Below, one piece after another: positions 1 to 5,485 of a stretch of DNA of 17,439 nt (position 1 is its first letter; every line of letters starts with the position of its first letter). A program made the translations under genes and the position numbers. The stretch is from an uncultured Haemophilus sp. (GTDB lineage Bacteria; Pseudomonadota; Gammaproteobacteria; Enterobacterales; Pasteurellaceae). Under the pieces are notes generated by a model. The model searched no databases. It saw only the letters and a program-made list of their open reading frames with translations, and was not told the DNA's origin. Location of the stretch: NCBI RefSeq assembly GCF_937976265.1, contig NZ_CALJRX010000340.1, positions 1 to 17,439 of the forward strand, given 5' to 3'.

Positions 1-827
1 AACTTCCTCAGCTTAATGCGAAAAAAGAACGCGTGGATATTCGTCCGCCTTCAACCCCATTAGCGATTATTAAAAATTCTTTAACACAATTTGATGGCGA
101 ACGTGCATTGATTGTTTATACGGATGCACAAACAGAGCTTTATAACCTCAAACAAATTGAGCGTTTATTGAAAGAAGAAGGCACGAATTCGACCTTAAAT
201 GGTGCGGTATTAATCAGTGATTGGGCGCCAACGGGTCGTGCAGATGATAAAGCCAATACAGAGATCCGTTATAAAATTGAACAAGTTACAGCGCAAGATG
301 CAAGTGCATTAGCGGTTTCTGTCGAGCAAATGCGTCGTGATGGTGTAATTTTCACACCAAATCAAGCGGATAAACAACGCTATGCATCGGATCGTTTAAA
401 TCGTTTTGTTGCTGCGCTTACTAATGCTTATAACAAGCAACAACGAGATTTAAATAATGCCTCAGCAGGACCTTTCCAATCCGGTTTAATTACTGATACG
501 AACGGTAGAATGGCATTAGGTATGGATGCAAGTTTTGGTCAAGCATGGCAACGTTTAGGTTCGGCTTTACCGAAATTAGGCTTTAAAGCCACATCGGAAT
601 CTGCTGGCCGAGGTTATCGCGAATTGAAATATAAACCATTGGATAAACAAGAGTGGTTACGTTTAGGTGTGAATCCGCCTAATCTAGAAAAAGGTGTTTA
701 CCAAATGCAAATCTCCGCCGTGGGTAAACAAAGTGCGGTCGTGATCACTGATGAAGATGGCAAGGCATTACCAAATGAAGCAGCTCAATCCTTGTATTCA
801 GCATTAAGTGTATTACTTGCACAATAA
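1..827 (+). CDS. bamC: BamC, outer-membrane assembly lipoprotein (3' part)
   Basis: This is the C-terminal part of BamC (NlpB), a lipoprotein of the BAM complex that folds beta-barrel proteins into the outer membrane. The reading frame is open from base 3, so the signal peptide, lipobox cysteine and part of the unstructured BamD-binding N-terminus lie upstream of the window. About 275 residues are visible. The GTG at base 33 is in frame but has no supporting context and is unlikely to be the start. The remainder fits two helix-grip domains. The first begins near GERALIVYTD. The second runs from MALGMDASFGQAWQRLG to the end and contains the conserved pattern of a helix followed by strands ending in QMQISAVGK and VVITDEDGK. 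A USS-pair terminator follows the TAA stop by 17 bases. The product call rests on recognised family resemblance; E. coli BamC is about 344 residues. Confidence 0.88.
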   Translation, partial: LPQLNAKKERVDIRPPSTPLAIIKNSLTQFDGERALIVYTDAQTELYNLKQIERLLKEEGTNSTLNGAVLISDWAPTGRADDKANTEIRYKIEQVTAQDASALAVSVEQMRRDGVIFTPNQADKQRYASDRLNRFVAALTNAYNKQQRDLNNASAGPFQSGLITDTNGRMALGMDASFGQAWQRLGSALPKLGFKATSESAGRGYRELKYKPLDKQEWLRLGVNPPNLEKGVYQMQISAVGKQSAVVITDEDGKALPNEAAQSLYSALSVLLAQ

Positions 828-844
828 TATGAGTTGAGAAATAG

Positions 845-882
845 AAAGTGCGGTTCAATTTTTGATTTGACCGCACTTTTTT
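845..882. terminator. Terminator made of inverted uptake sequences, bamC / orf98
   Basis: Two Hin-type uptake sequences in opposite orientation (846-854 and 870-878) form a 10-bp stem, AAAGTGCGGT against ACCGCACTTT, around a 15-base loop. The right arm runs into a short T tract (to 882), so it should stop plus-strand transcription from bamC. It lies between convergent genes and may also act on minus-strand transcription, although the T tract on that side is poor. Confidence 0.75.
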
Positions 883-895
883 ATTGGTAGAGAAG

Positions 896-1192
896 TTATT
901 CAGCTTTTACGCCTAAGTTACCCATTTTTACGCCGAGGTTACCGAGTGAAACTGGGTCCAAATAATCCCCTAAGAATTTGAATAACTCGCTTAATTCTGT
1001 AAATGAGCGTTTGATTTTTACTTGATCTTCTACTTTACGCACAAATTCATAACGCACATTTTCGCCTTCAAAATAAGCCGTGAGCGTGAGATAAATGGTT
1101 TCAAAAAAGTGGCTTTGAGCACCTTCTTCACCTGGATCACTGATACGGACATTCCAAGTATTGTTAAATAAAACTTCTGTTTTGATTGACAT
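896..1192 (-). CDS. Small protein of unknown function (98 aa)
   Basis: I cannot assign a function. The protein is 98 residues, acidic to neutral, with no signal peptide or membrane segment. Its middle looks like alternating beta strands (TEVLFNNTWNVRIS, FETIYLTLTAYF, VRYEFVRKVE), followed by a helix (FTELSELFKFLGDYL). It may belong to a small family restricted to Pasteurellaceae (possibly the one listed as DUF5377, from memory and unconfirmed). The start is well supported: an AGAGGAAG ribosome site lies 5 bases upstream of the ATG. It is 25 bases downstream of arfA on the same strand, but the arfA intragenic terminator lies between them, so it probably depends on read-through or its own promoter; a TATAAA box is visible on the minus strand near 1215-1220. 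The C-terminus carries a heptad duplication, GNLGVKM then GNLGVKA, also visible in the DNA at 905-943. Confidence 0.8.
   Translation of the reverse strand: MSIKTEVLFNNTWNVRISDPGEEGAQSHFFETIYLTLTAYFEGENVRYEFVRKVEDQVKIKRSFTELSELFKFLGDYLDPVSLGNLGVKMGNLGVKAE
905..943 (-). repeat. 21-base tandem duplication in the 3' end of orf98
   Basis: Two 18-base blocks (905-922 and 926-943) match at 16 of 18 positions with a 21-base period. They encode consecutive GNLGVK heptads at the C-terminus of the 98-residue protein. The mismatches are synonymous (CTC/TTA leucine, GGC context kept), so the peptide repeat is conserved. Confidence 0.75.
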
Positions 1193-1217
1193 ATAGACTT
1201 CCTCTGCTTGTTATTTT

Positions 1218-1472
1218 TTATACTGAAATTGAAACGAAAAACCCGATGATAAAATTTCTGAAATCAAAAACTTTATCATCGGGCTTTTCAAACCAATTGC
1301 TCACATATTTTGTTTTGCGTTGGTAACTGCCTTTGCCTTTACGTTTTTTCTCAACGCGTTGGCGGAATAATTTGTCGTGTAATAGTGCCATCACGGCATT
1401 ATCTTTCACGACACCTTTGGTGTGTTGATAAATGGGCTGATTTTCAACCGCACTTTTTGTTTTTTTCGTCAT
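1218..1472 (-). CDS. arfA: ArfA, alternative ribosome-rescue factor A
   Basis: ArfA rescues ribosomes stalled on mRNAs without a stop codon by recruiting release factor 2, as a backup to tmRNA. The core (residues 15-53) is close to E. coli ArfA: YQHTKGVVKDNAV, ALLHDKLFRQRVEK and the basic KGKGSYQRK motif that enters the mRNA channel. The protein is 84 residues from the ATG at 1472, which has an AGAGGT ribosome site; an in-frame ATG 15 codons upstream lies in the leader hairpin and is rejected. E. coli ArfA is 72 residues. The tail FIIGFFVSISV is hydrophobic, as in full-length ArfA, which is known to be unstable. A 12-bp hairpin with a T tract lies inside codons 64-79, so most transcripts should end before the stop codon, giving a nonstop mRNA that tmRNA normally controls. 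A USS is embedded in codons 6-9 (KSAV). Confidence 0.93.
   Translation of the reverse strand: MTKKTKSAVENQPIYQHTKGVVKDNAVMALLHDKLFRQRVEKKRKGKGSYQRKTKYVSNWFEKPDDKVFDFRNFIIGFFVSISV
1231..1283 (-). terminator. Intrinsic terminator inside the arfA coding region
   Basis: On the minus strand CCCGATGATAAA (1283-1272) pairs perfectly with TTTATCATCGGG (1253-1242) over 12 bp around an 18-base loop. It is followed directly by TTTTTCGTTTC (1241-1231). The stem starts at codon 64 (PDDK) and the T tract falls at codons 78-79 (FF), before the TAA stop. The ArfA family is known to be made from nonstop mRNAs produced by an intragenic terminator or by RNase III; this hairpin could serve either route. Confidence 0.85.
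1447..1455 (-). repeat. DNA uptake sequence inside arfA
   Basis: The core AAGTGCGGT is read on the minus strand and encodes part of KSAV near the ArfA N-terminus. It is one of the few USS copies in this window inside a coding region. Confidence 0.85.
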
Positions 1473-1482
1473 ATTTACCTCT

Positions 1483-1512
1483 AAAAAATTGCCGTGAAGT
1501 GGTTCACGGCAA
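1483..1512 (-). terminator. Terminator-like hairpin between arsC and arfA
   Basis: On the minus strand TTGCCGTGAA (1512-1503) pairs perfectly with TTCACGGCAA (1498-1489) around a 4-base loop, and TTTTTT (1488-1483) follows. This has the form of a strong intrinsic terminator for arsC. The T tract abuts the arfA ribosome site (AGAGGT, about 1481-1476). The predicted arfA transcript would start inside or at the base of this hairpin, so it may also act as a leader structure. Confidence 0.8.
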
Positions 1513-1515
1513 GTC

Positions 1516-1543
1516 ATTATAGCGAAAATGAATAGAATTACAA
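1516..1543 (-). promoter_or_regulatory. Putative arfA promoter over the arsC stop codon
   Basis: On the minus strand TTGTAA (1543-1538) is followed after 16 bases by a perfect TATAAT (1521-1516). The -35 box overlaps the arsC TAA stop codon. The start point would fall near 1507-1510, within the upstream arm of the leader hairpin. Confidence 0.6.
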
Positions 1544-1888
1544 AATGGCGAGTACGCTTTCAGGCGGTCGTCCAATTTTGGCTTTTTCACCTTTTACCAC
1601 AATAGGGCGTTCTAATAGGGCTGAATTTTCGCTGATGGCTTTTAATAAATCATCTTTAGTTAATGCAGGATTATCTAACCCTAATGATTGATAAAGCTCA
1701 TCTTTGGTACGCATCATTTTTCTGACATCATCTAATCCTAATTTATTAGCCAGTTGCTGCAATTCATCAACAGAGTAGTGTTGTTGTAAATAAAGTTCAA
1801 TCGTCGGTTGAATGCCTTTTTCTTCTAATAAAGCTAAGGTTTCACGGCTTTTTGAGCAACGTGGATTATGATAAATCTTAACTGACAT
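1538..1888 (-). CDS. arsC: ArsC-family thioredoxin-fold reductase (YfgD type)
   Basis: This 116-residue protein belongs to the glutaredoxin-dependent arsenate reductase family. It opens with the active-site region IYHNPRCSKSRETL, with catalytic Cys11. Three arginines, Arg60, Arg94 (in ERPIVV) and Arg107 (in GRPPE), sit where the oxyanion-binding arginines of plasmid R773 ArsC sit, so arsenate reduction is chemically plausible. No arsR, arsB or other ars gene is nearby. The divergent neighbour is perM, as with yfgD in E. coli, so this is probably the chromosomal YfgD orthologue, whose physiological substrate is less certain. The start has an AAGGAAA ribosome site. A hairpin with a T6 tract follows the stop codon and separates it from arfA. 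Confidence 0.87.
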   Translation of the reverse strand: MSVKIYHNPRCSKSRETLALLEEKGIQPTIELYLQQHYSVDELQQLANKLGLDDVRKMMRTKDELYQSLGLDNPALTKDDLLKAISENSALLERPIVVKGEKAKIGRPPESVLAIL

Positions 1889-1982
1889 AACGTTTCCTTC
1901 TATTTTATGTTGAATGAGTGGATATAGGATTGATTTAAATTTTAACTTATAATGACAAAAAATACTTGTTTAGGAAGACTTT

Positions 1983-3029
1983 ATGTTAGAAATGCTAAAA
2001 AATTGGTATAGCCGTCGCTTAAGCGATCCGCAGGCGATGGGACTACTTGCCATTTTGTTATTTGGTTTTATTGCGATTTATTTCTTTAGTGATTTAATCG
2101 CTCCGTTGCTGGTTGCCATTGTATTAGCATATTTATTGGAAATGCCAATTAATTTCCTGACGAAAAAATTAAAATTTCCCCGAATGCTCGCCACGTTAAT
2201 TATTTTTGGTGGCTTTCTAACCTTGGCGTTATTAATTTTCTTCGGGCTTATACCAACATTATGGAATCAAACCATTTCTTTATTAAGCGATTTGCCGGCG
2301 ATGTTCAATAAGTTACATGAATGGCTATTAGCCCTTCCTGAGCATTATCCTGAACTCATCGATTACACCATGATTGACACCTTTTTTAGTGCAGCTCGTG
2401 CGAAGATTTTGGGCTTTGGTGAATCAGCGGTGAAATTGTCGATTACCTCATTAATGAACCTTGTATCACTGGGTATTTATGCATTTTTAGTGCCATTAAT
2501 GATGTTCGTTATGCTGAAAGATAAAACTGAACTTCTTGCGGGAGTAAGCCGATTTTTGCCTAAAAACCGTCTTTTAGCCTCTAAAGTATGGAATGAGATG
2601 CAGCAACAAATTGCGAATTATATTCATGGCAAATTGTTGGAGATTTTGATAGTTGGCGTGGTGACTTACATTATCTTTTTAAGCTTTGGTTTAAATTATC
2701 CACTGCTGCTTTCTGTTGCCGTAGGGCTTTCTGTATTAGTGCCTTATATCGGCGCGGTATTGGTGACGATTCCTGTTGTTTTAGTCGCCATGTTCCAGTT
2801 TGGCATTTCCCCAACGTTTTGGTATTTGATTGTGGTCTTTGCGGTAAGTCAACTTCTAGATGGAAACCTGTTAGTACCGTATTTATTCTCTGAAGTCGTT
2901 AATTTACATCCTTTAGTAATCATTATTTCGGTGCTGATTTTCGGTGGATTATGGGGCTTTTGGGGCGTATTCTTCGCTATACCATTGGCTACACTCGTCA
3001 AAGCTGTATTGAATGCCTTGCCGGATTAG
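1983..3029 (+). CDS. perM: PerM, AI-2E/PerM-family inner-membrane permease
   Basis: A 348-residue polytopic membrane protein, closely similar to E. coli PerM (353 residues) from the first residues (MLEMLKNWYSRRLSDP) to the last (GGLWGFWGVFFAIPLATL). It has about seven or eight hydrophobic segments: two near residues 18-50, one at 65-92, one around 155-180, and a dense group from 215 to the end, including SVLVPYIGAVLVTIPVV and DGNLLVPYLFSE. The family is named after the proposed autoinducer-2 exporter TqsA, but members carry different substrates, including Na+/H+ antiport in some; the PerM substrate is not established. The ATG is preceded by TAGGAAG. A TATAAT box at 1948-1953 is a likely -10, with no good -35. 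A bidirectional terminator follows the stop. The arsC-perM divergent arrangement recalls the E. coli perM-bepA-yfgD region without bepA. Confidence 0.9.
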   Translation: MLEMLKNWYSRRLSDPQAMGLLAILLFGFIAIYFFSDLIAPLLVAIVLAYLLEMPINFLTKKLKFPRMLATLIIFGGFLTLALLIFFGLIPTLWNQTISLLSDLPAMFNKLHEWLLALPEHYPELIDYTMIDTFFSAARAKILGFGESAVKLSITSLMNLVSLGIYAFLVPLMMFVMLKDKTELLAGVSRFLPKNRLLASKVWNEMQQQIANYIHGKLLEILIVGVVTYIIFLSFGLNYPLLLSVAVGLSVLVPYIGAVLVTIPVVLVAMFQFGISPTFWYLIVVFAVSQLLDGNLLVPYLFSEVVNLHPLVIIISVLIFGGLWGFWGVFFAIPLATLVKAVLNALPD

Positions 3030-3045
3030 ATGGAATTAAAACGAT

Positions 3046-3076
3046 AAAAAGAAAGCTGACGAAAGTCAGCTTTTTT
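3046..3076. terminator. Bidirectional terminator, perM / trmO
   Basis: AAAGCTGAC (3052-3060) and GTCAGCTTT (3065-3073) form a 9-bp stem with a GAAA loop. T tracts are present on both sides: TTT after the stem on the plus strand and CTTTTT on the minus strand. The trmO TGA stop (3068-3066) lies inside one arm, so the two convergent genes share one terminator. Confidence 0.88.
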
Positions 3077-3803
3077 GTTCTTTTAATTTTTGGATATCCA
3101 GAATTTCGACACAGTCCGTTGTCCCCGCTTTAATACGCCATTTAATATTAAATTCGTACAGACTAATACCGTAAATACGATCGGTTTCTTTACCTTGTTG
3201 ATAAGCCGGGCGGGGATCTTGTGCGATCACTTCTGTAATAAATCTCGCTAAGTGCGGTCGGTTTTTGTGATATTTTTCAACCGCACTTTGGGCGATTTCT
3301 GTAAATTCTACGTTTAATTTTACAGGTGGTTTTTCTTGTGCAAAACTTGATTTTGCTTCAGGTTCGCTATCAGCATAGGCAATATAAGGTTTAATATCAA
3401 AAATAGGTGTGCCATCCACAAGATCCACGGAGCCCAAATGCAGAAAAACACGTCCATGAATACATTCCACTTGGCGTAATTCAACTTTGGATAAGCCTAG
3501 CGGGTTTGGACGATGTGTAGCGCGTGAGGCAAATACACCAACTCGTTGATTGCCGCCTAAACGAGGGGGGCGAACAGTGGATTGCCATTTTCCATGGGGT
3601 ACTTTGTCAAATTGGAAAATAAGCCAAAGATGGCTAAATTGCTCTAATCCTCGCACCGCTTCTGGTGAATTATACGGAGGAAGCAGTTCCACAATACCAA
3701 TACCATCTTGTACTAAATCTGGTTGGCGTGGCACTGAGAATTTTTCTTTGTAAGGCGTGTGAATCACCGCAATTGGGTGAAGAGTCAGTGTTAAATCATT
3801 CAT
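3066..3803 (-). CDS. trmO: TrmO, tRNA(Thr) t6A37 N6-methyltransferase
   Basis: TrmO (TsaA/YaeB family) uses S-adenosylmethionine to methylate N6 of t6A37 in tRNA-Thr(GGU), giving m6t6A. The 245-residue protein matches the E. coli enzyme (235 residues) throughout. Landmarks are PIAVIHTPYKEKFSVPRQP at the start, the EQFSHLWLIFQFD strand, TVRPPRLGGNQRVGVFASRA, HRPNPLGLS, LGSVDLVDGTPIFDIKPY and the C-terminal IAQDPRPAYQ motif. The methyltransferase fold is a beta barrel unrelated to Rossmann enzymes. No clear Shine-Dalgarno sequence precedes the ATG. The gene is divergent from menA with only 61 bases between the two start codons. Two USS cores in inverted orientation lie inside the coding region (3250-3288), encoding QSAVEKYH and RPHLAR. 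The stop codon is within the shared terminator. Confidence 0.93.
   Translation of the reverse strand: MNDLTLTLHPIAVIHTPYKEKFSVPRQPDLVQDGIGIVELLPPYNSPEAVRGLEQFSHLWLIFQFDKVPHGKWQSTVRPPRLGGNQRVGVFASRATHRPNPLGLSKVELRQVECIHGRVFLHLGSVDLVDGTPIFDIKPYIAYADSEPEAKSSFAQEKPPVKLNVEFTEIAQSAVEKYHKNRPHLARFITEVIAQDPRPAYQQGKETDRIYGISLYEFNIKWRIKAGTTDCVEILDIQKLKEQKS
3250..3288. repeat. Inverted pair of uptake sequences inside trmO
   Basis: AAGTGCGGT at 3250-3258 and ACCGCACTT at 3280-3288 are exact inverted copies 21 bases apart within the trmO coding frame. The same geometry forms terminators elsewhere in the window, but here no T tract follows either arm. Confidence 0.85.
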
Positions 3804-3847
3804 AAAAAGGCAATTTCCGTGTAGAATACGCCCTTTATTGTAATCAA

Positions 3848-3856
3848 AAGTGCGGT
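3848..3856 (+). repeat. DNA uptake sequence at the menA start
   Basis: The core AAGTGCGGT ends 8 bases before the menA ATG, in the position normally held by a ribosome-binding site. It contains the in-frame GTG at 3850 that would be an alternative start. Confidence 0.85.
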
Positions 3857-3864
3857 CAAAAAAA

Positions 3865-4776
3865 ATGACAAATCATAAATTGAAAATGTGGTGGGAAACC
3901 GCTCGCCCAAAAACCTTGCCTTTGGCATTAGCTTCTATTTTTACTGGCTCAGCATTGGCATATTGGGCGGATAGAGAAAGTTTTAATCTCACCGTGATGT
4001 TACTTTGCTTGCTTACCACCATTTTATTGCAAGTCCTTTCCAACTTTGCTAACGATTACGGCGATCATCAAAAAGGGTCAGATACCGAAGAACGTATTGG
4101 GCCTTTACGTGGTATTCAGCAAGGTGCAATTTCTGCGAATGAGCTCAAATGGGGCTTAATTTTAATGGCGGTGGGTTCATTTTTTTCAGGCGCATTCTTA
4201 ATTGGTATCGCATATCAAAGTCTTACTGACTTATTGGCTTTTGCGGGATTGGGCATTCTAGCCATTATTGCTGCCATTACTTATACCGTAGGGGCTAAAC
4301 CTTATGGTTATTTAGGTTTAGGCGATCTGTCAGTGTTGCTCTTTTTTGGACTATTAGGTGTAGGTGGAACTTATTATCTACAAACTCACAGCATTGATAG
4401 CTTAATTACGTTACCAGCTCTTGGCTCCGGTTTATTGGCGACAGCAGTGTTAAATATCAATAATTTACGTGATATTGAGCAAGATGCAAAAGTAGGGAAA
4501 AATACCTTGGTTGTGCGTATTGGTCCGAAGAAAGGACGCATTTATCACTGTGTTTTATTAAGCGTTGCCGCTTTATGTTATGTGCTATTTGCGGCATCAA
4601 CAGCGTTTAGTCCTTGGCATTTCTTATTTTTATTAGCATTTCCACTGTTATTAAAACACGCCTTATTTGTTTATCGCAGCAAAGAACCAACAGTCTTGCG
4701 TCCGATGTTAGCACAGATGTCAATGATTTCTTTATTTATCAATATCTTGTTTAGTTTAGGCTTGCTTATCGGCTAA
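3865..4776 (+). CDS. menA: MenA, 1,4-dihydroxy-2-naphthoate polyprenyltransferase
   Basis: MenA is an integral membrane UbiA-superfamily enzyme that attaches the polyprenyl tail to 1,4-dihydroxy-2-naphthoate, giving demethylmenaquinone for anaerobic respiration. From the ATG at 3865 the protein is 303 residues, like E. coli MenA (308). The two Mg-diphosphate motifs are present: NDYGDHQKGSD at residues 63-73, and NNLRDIEQD at 199-207 followed by KVGKNTLVVRIG. About eight or nine membrane helices fill the rest. ARPKTLPLA near residue 13 aligns with the E. coli N-terminus, so the ATG is preferred over the GTG at 3850. Neither start has a good Shine-Dalgarno sequence; the uptake sequence occupies that position. 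A weak -10 (TAGAAT, 3822-3827) lies in the short gap to divergent trmO. rraA follows after 45 bases, the same order as in E. coli. Confidence 0.93.
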   Translation: MTNHKLKMWWETARPKTLPLALASIFTGSALAYWADRESFNLTVMLLCLLTTILLQVLSNFANDYGDHQKGSDTEERIGPLRGIQQGAISANELKWGLILMAVGSFFSGAFLIGIAYQSLTDLLAFAGLGILAIIAAITYTVGAKPYGYLGLGDLSVLLFFGLLGVGGTYYLQTHSIDSLITLPALGSGLLATAVLNINNLRDIEQDAKVGKNTLVVRIGPKKGRIYHCVLLSVAALCYVLFAASTAFSPWHFLFLLAFPLLLKHALFVYRSKEPTVLRPMLAQMSMISLFINILFSLGLLIG

Positions 4777-4789
4777 ATCGGCTTATACT
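4762..4789 (+). promoter_or_regulatory. Putative rraA promoter at the 3' end of menA
   Basis: TTGCTT (4762-4767) and TATACT (4784-4789) are separated by 16 bases, starting inside the last menA codons. E. coli rraA also has its own promoter downstream of menA. Assigned by similarity to the sigma-70 consensus only. Confidence 0.5.
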
Positions 4790-4821
4790 AGAGAAAAAAT
4801 TTTACCGACAAGGGGAACATT

Positions 4822-5322
4822 ATGTATATCGATACTTCAGAACTTTGTGATATTTATGCTGATCAAGTGGATGTGGTTGAACCAATTTTTTCTAGCTTTG
4901 GTGGTGTCAGCAATTTCTACGGCAAAGTGACGACAGTAAAATGTTTTGAAAATAATGGATTAATTGCCGAAATTCTCGAAGAAAATGGTAATGGCAGAGT
5001 GCTTGTCGTAGATGGCGGTGGCGCAGTACGTCGTGCTTTAATTGATGCTGAGCTTGCACAACTTGCGGCAGATAATGACTGGGCGGGTATTATTGTTTAT
5101 GGTGCCGTGCGTCAAATTCAACAACTTGAAAATATTGATATTGGTATTCATGCACTTGCACCAATTCCAGTTGGCGCAGATGAAAATAATCATGGTGAAA
5201 GCGATCTTCCAGTGAATTTTGGTGGCGTGACGTTCTTCCCTGAAGATTACATTTATGCCGATTTAACAGGTATTATTCTTTCACAAGAAGCATTAGATTT
5301 AGACGATTTCGAAGAAGAATAA
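4822..5322 (+). CDS. rraA: RraA, regulator of RNase E activity
   Basis: RraA is a cytoplasmic ring-shaped protein that binds the C-terminal scaffold of RNase E, inhibits RNA processing and changes degradosome composition. This copy is 166 residues (E. coli 161) and clearly homologous: the N-terminus MYIDTSELCDIYADQVDVVEP, FSSFGGVSNFYGKVTTVKCFEN, the glycine-rich VLVVDGGGAVRRALIDAE, GIIVYGAVRQI, GADENNHGESDLPVNFGGV and a very acidic end (DLDDFEEE). The old name MenG reflects its position beside menA; it is not a methyltransferase. The ATG follows AAGGGGAAC, a good ribosome site. A 12-bp-stem terminator built from two uptake sequences lies 23 bases after the stop. Confidence 0.95.
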   Translation: MYIDTSELCDIYADQVDVVEPIFSSFGGVSNFYGKVTTVKCFENNGLIAEILEENGNGRVLVVDGGGAVRRALIDAELAQLAADNDWAGIIVYGAVRQIQQLENIDIGIHALAPIPVGADENNHGESDLPVNFGGVTFFPEDYIYADLTGIILSQEALDLDDFEEE

Positions 5323-5344
5323 TTTTGAAATTATTGACCTTTTT

Positions 5345-5376
5345 AAAGTGCGGTTAGAAATAACCGCACTTTTTTT
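5345..5376 (+). terminator. Strong USS-pair terminator after rraA
   Basis: AAAGTGCGGTTA (5345-5356) pairs with TAACCGCACTTT (5361-5372) over 12 bp around a GAAA tetraloop, followed by T residues to 5376. Both arms contain a complete uptake core (5346-5354 and 5363-5371). Confidence 0.92.
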
Positions 5377-5387
5377 GTTAAAATTTT

Positions 5388-5403
5388 TTTGAACAAGATC
5401 ACA
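5388..5403 (+). promoter_or_regulatory. Putative CRP-binding site upstream of the DASS transporter
   Basis: TTTGA-N6-TCACA matches the CRP core TGTGA-N6-TCACA at nine of ten positions, and the right flank GATCACATTT equals the consensus half-site. Its centre is about 60 bases upstream of the predicted start point, the spacing of a class I CRP promoter. Confidence 0.55.
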
Positions 5404-5420
5404 TTTTAAACATTTGTTGG

Positions 5421-5448
5421 TTGAAAGTTTGTAACATTCATTTAACAT
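5421..5448 (+). promoter_or_regulatory. Putative promoter of the DASS transporter
   Basis: TTGAAA (5421-5426) and TAACAT (5443-5448) are 16 bases apart, giving a start point near 5456. The boxes are imperfect, as expected for an activator-dependent promoter. Confidence 0.45.
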
Positions 5449-5485
5449 CGGAAATAGTTCATCTGTAATCAGTTTGGAGGGACTC

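Noticed and set aside
1310..1522. 70-residue plus-strand frame opposite arfA
   Set aside because: It runs through the leader hairpin and the conserved ArfA core in antisense; no ribosome site and no recognisable protein family.
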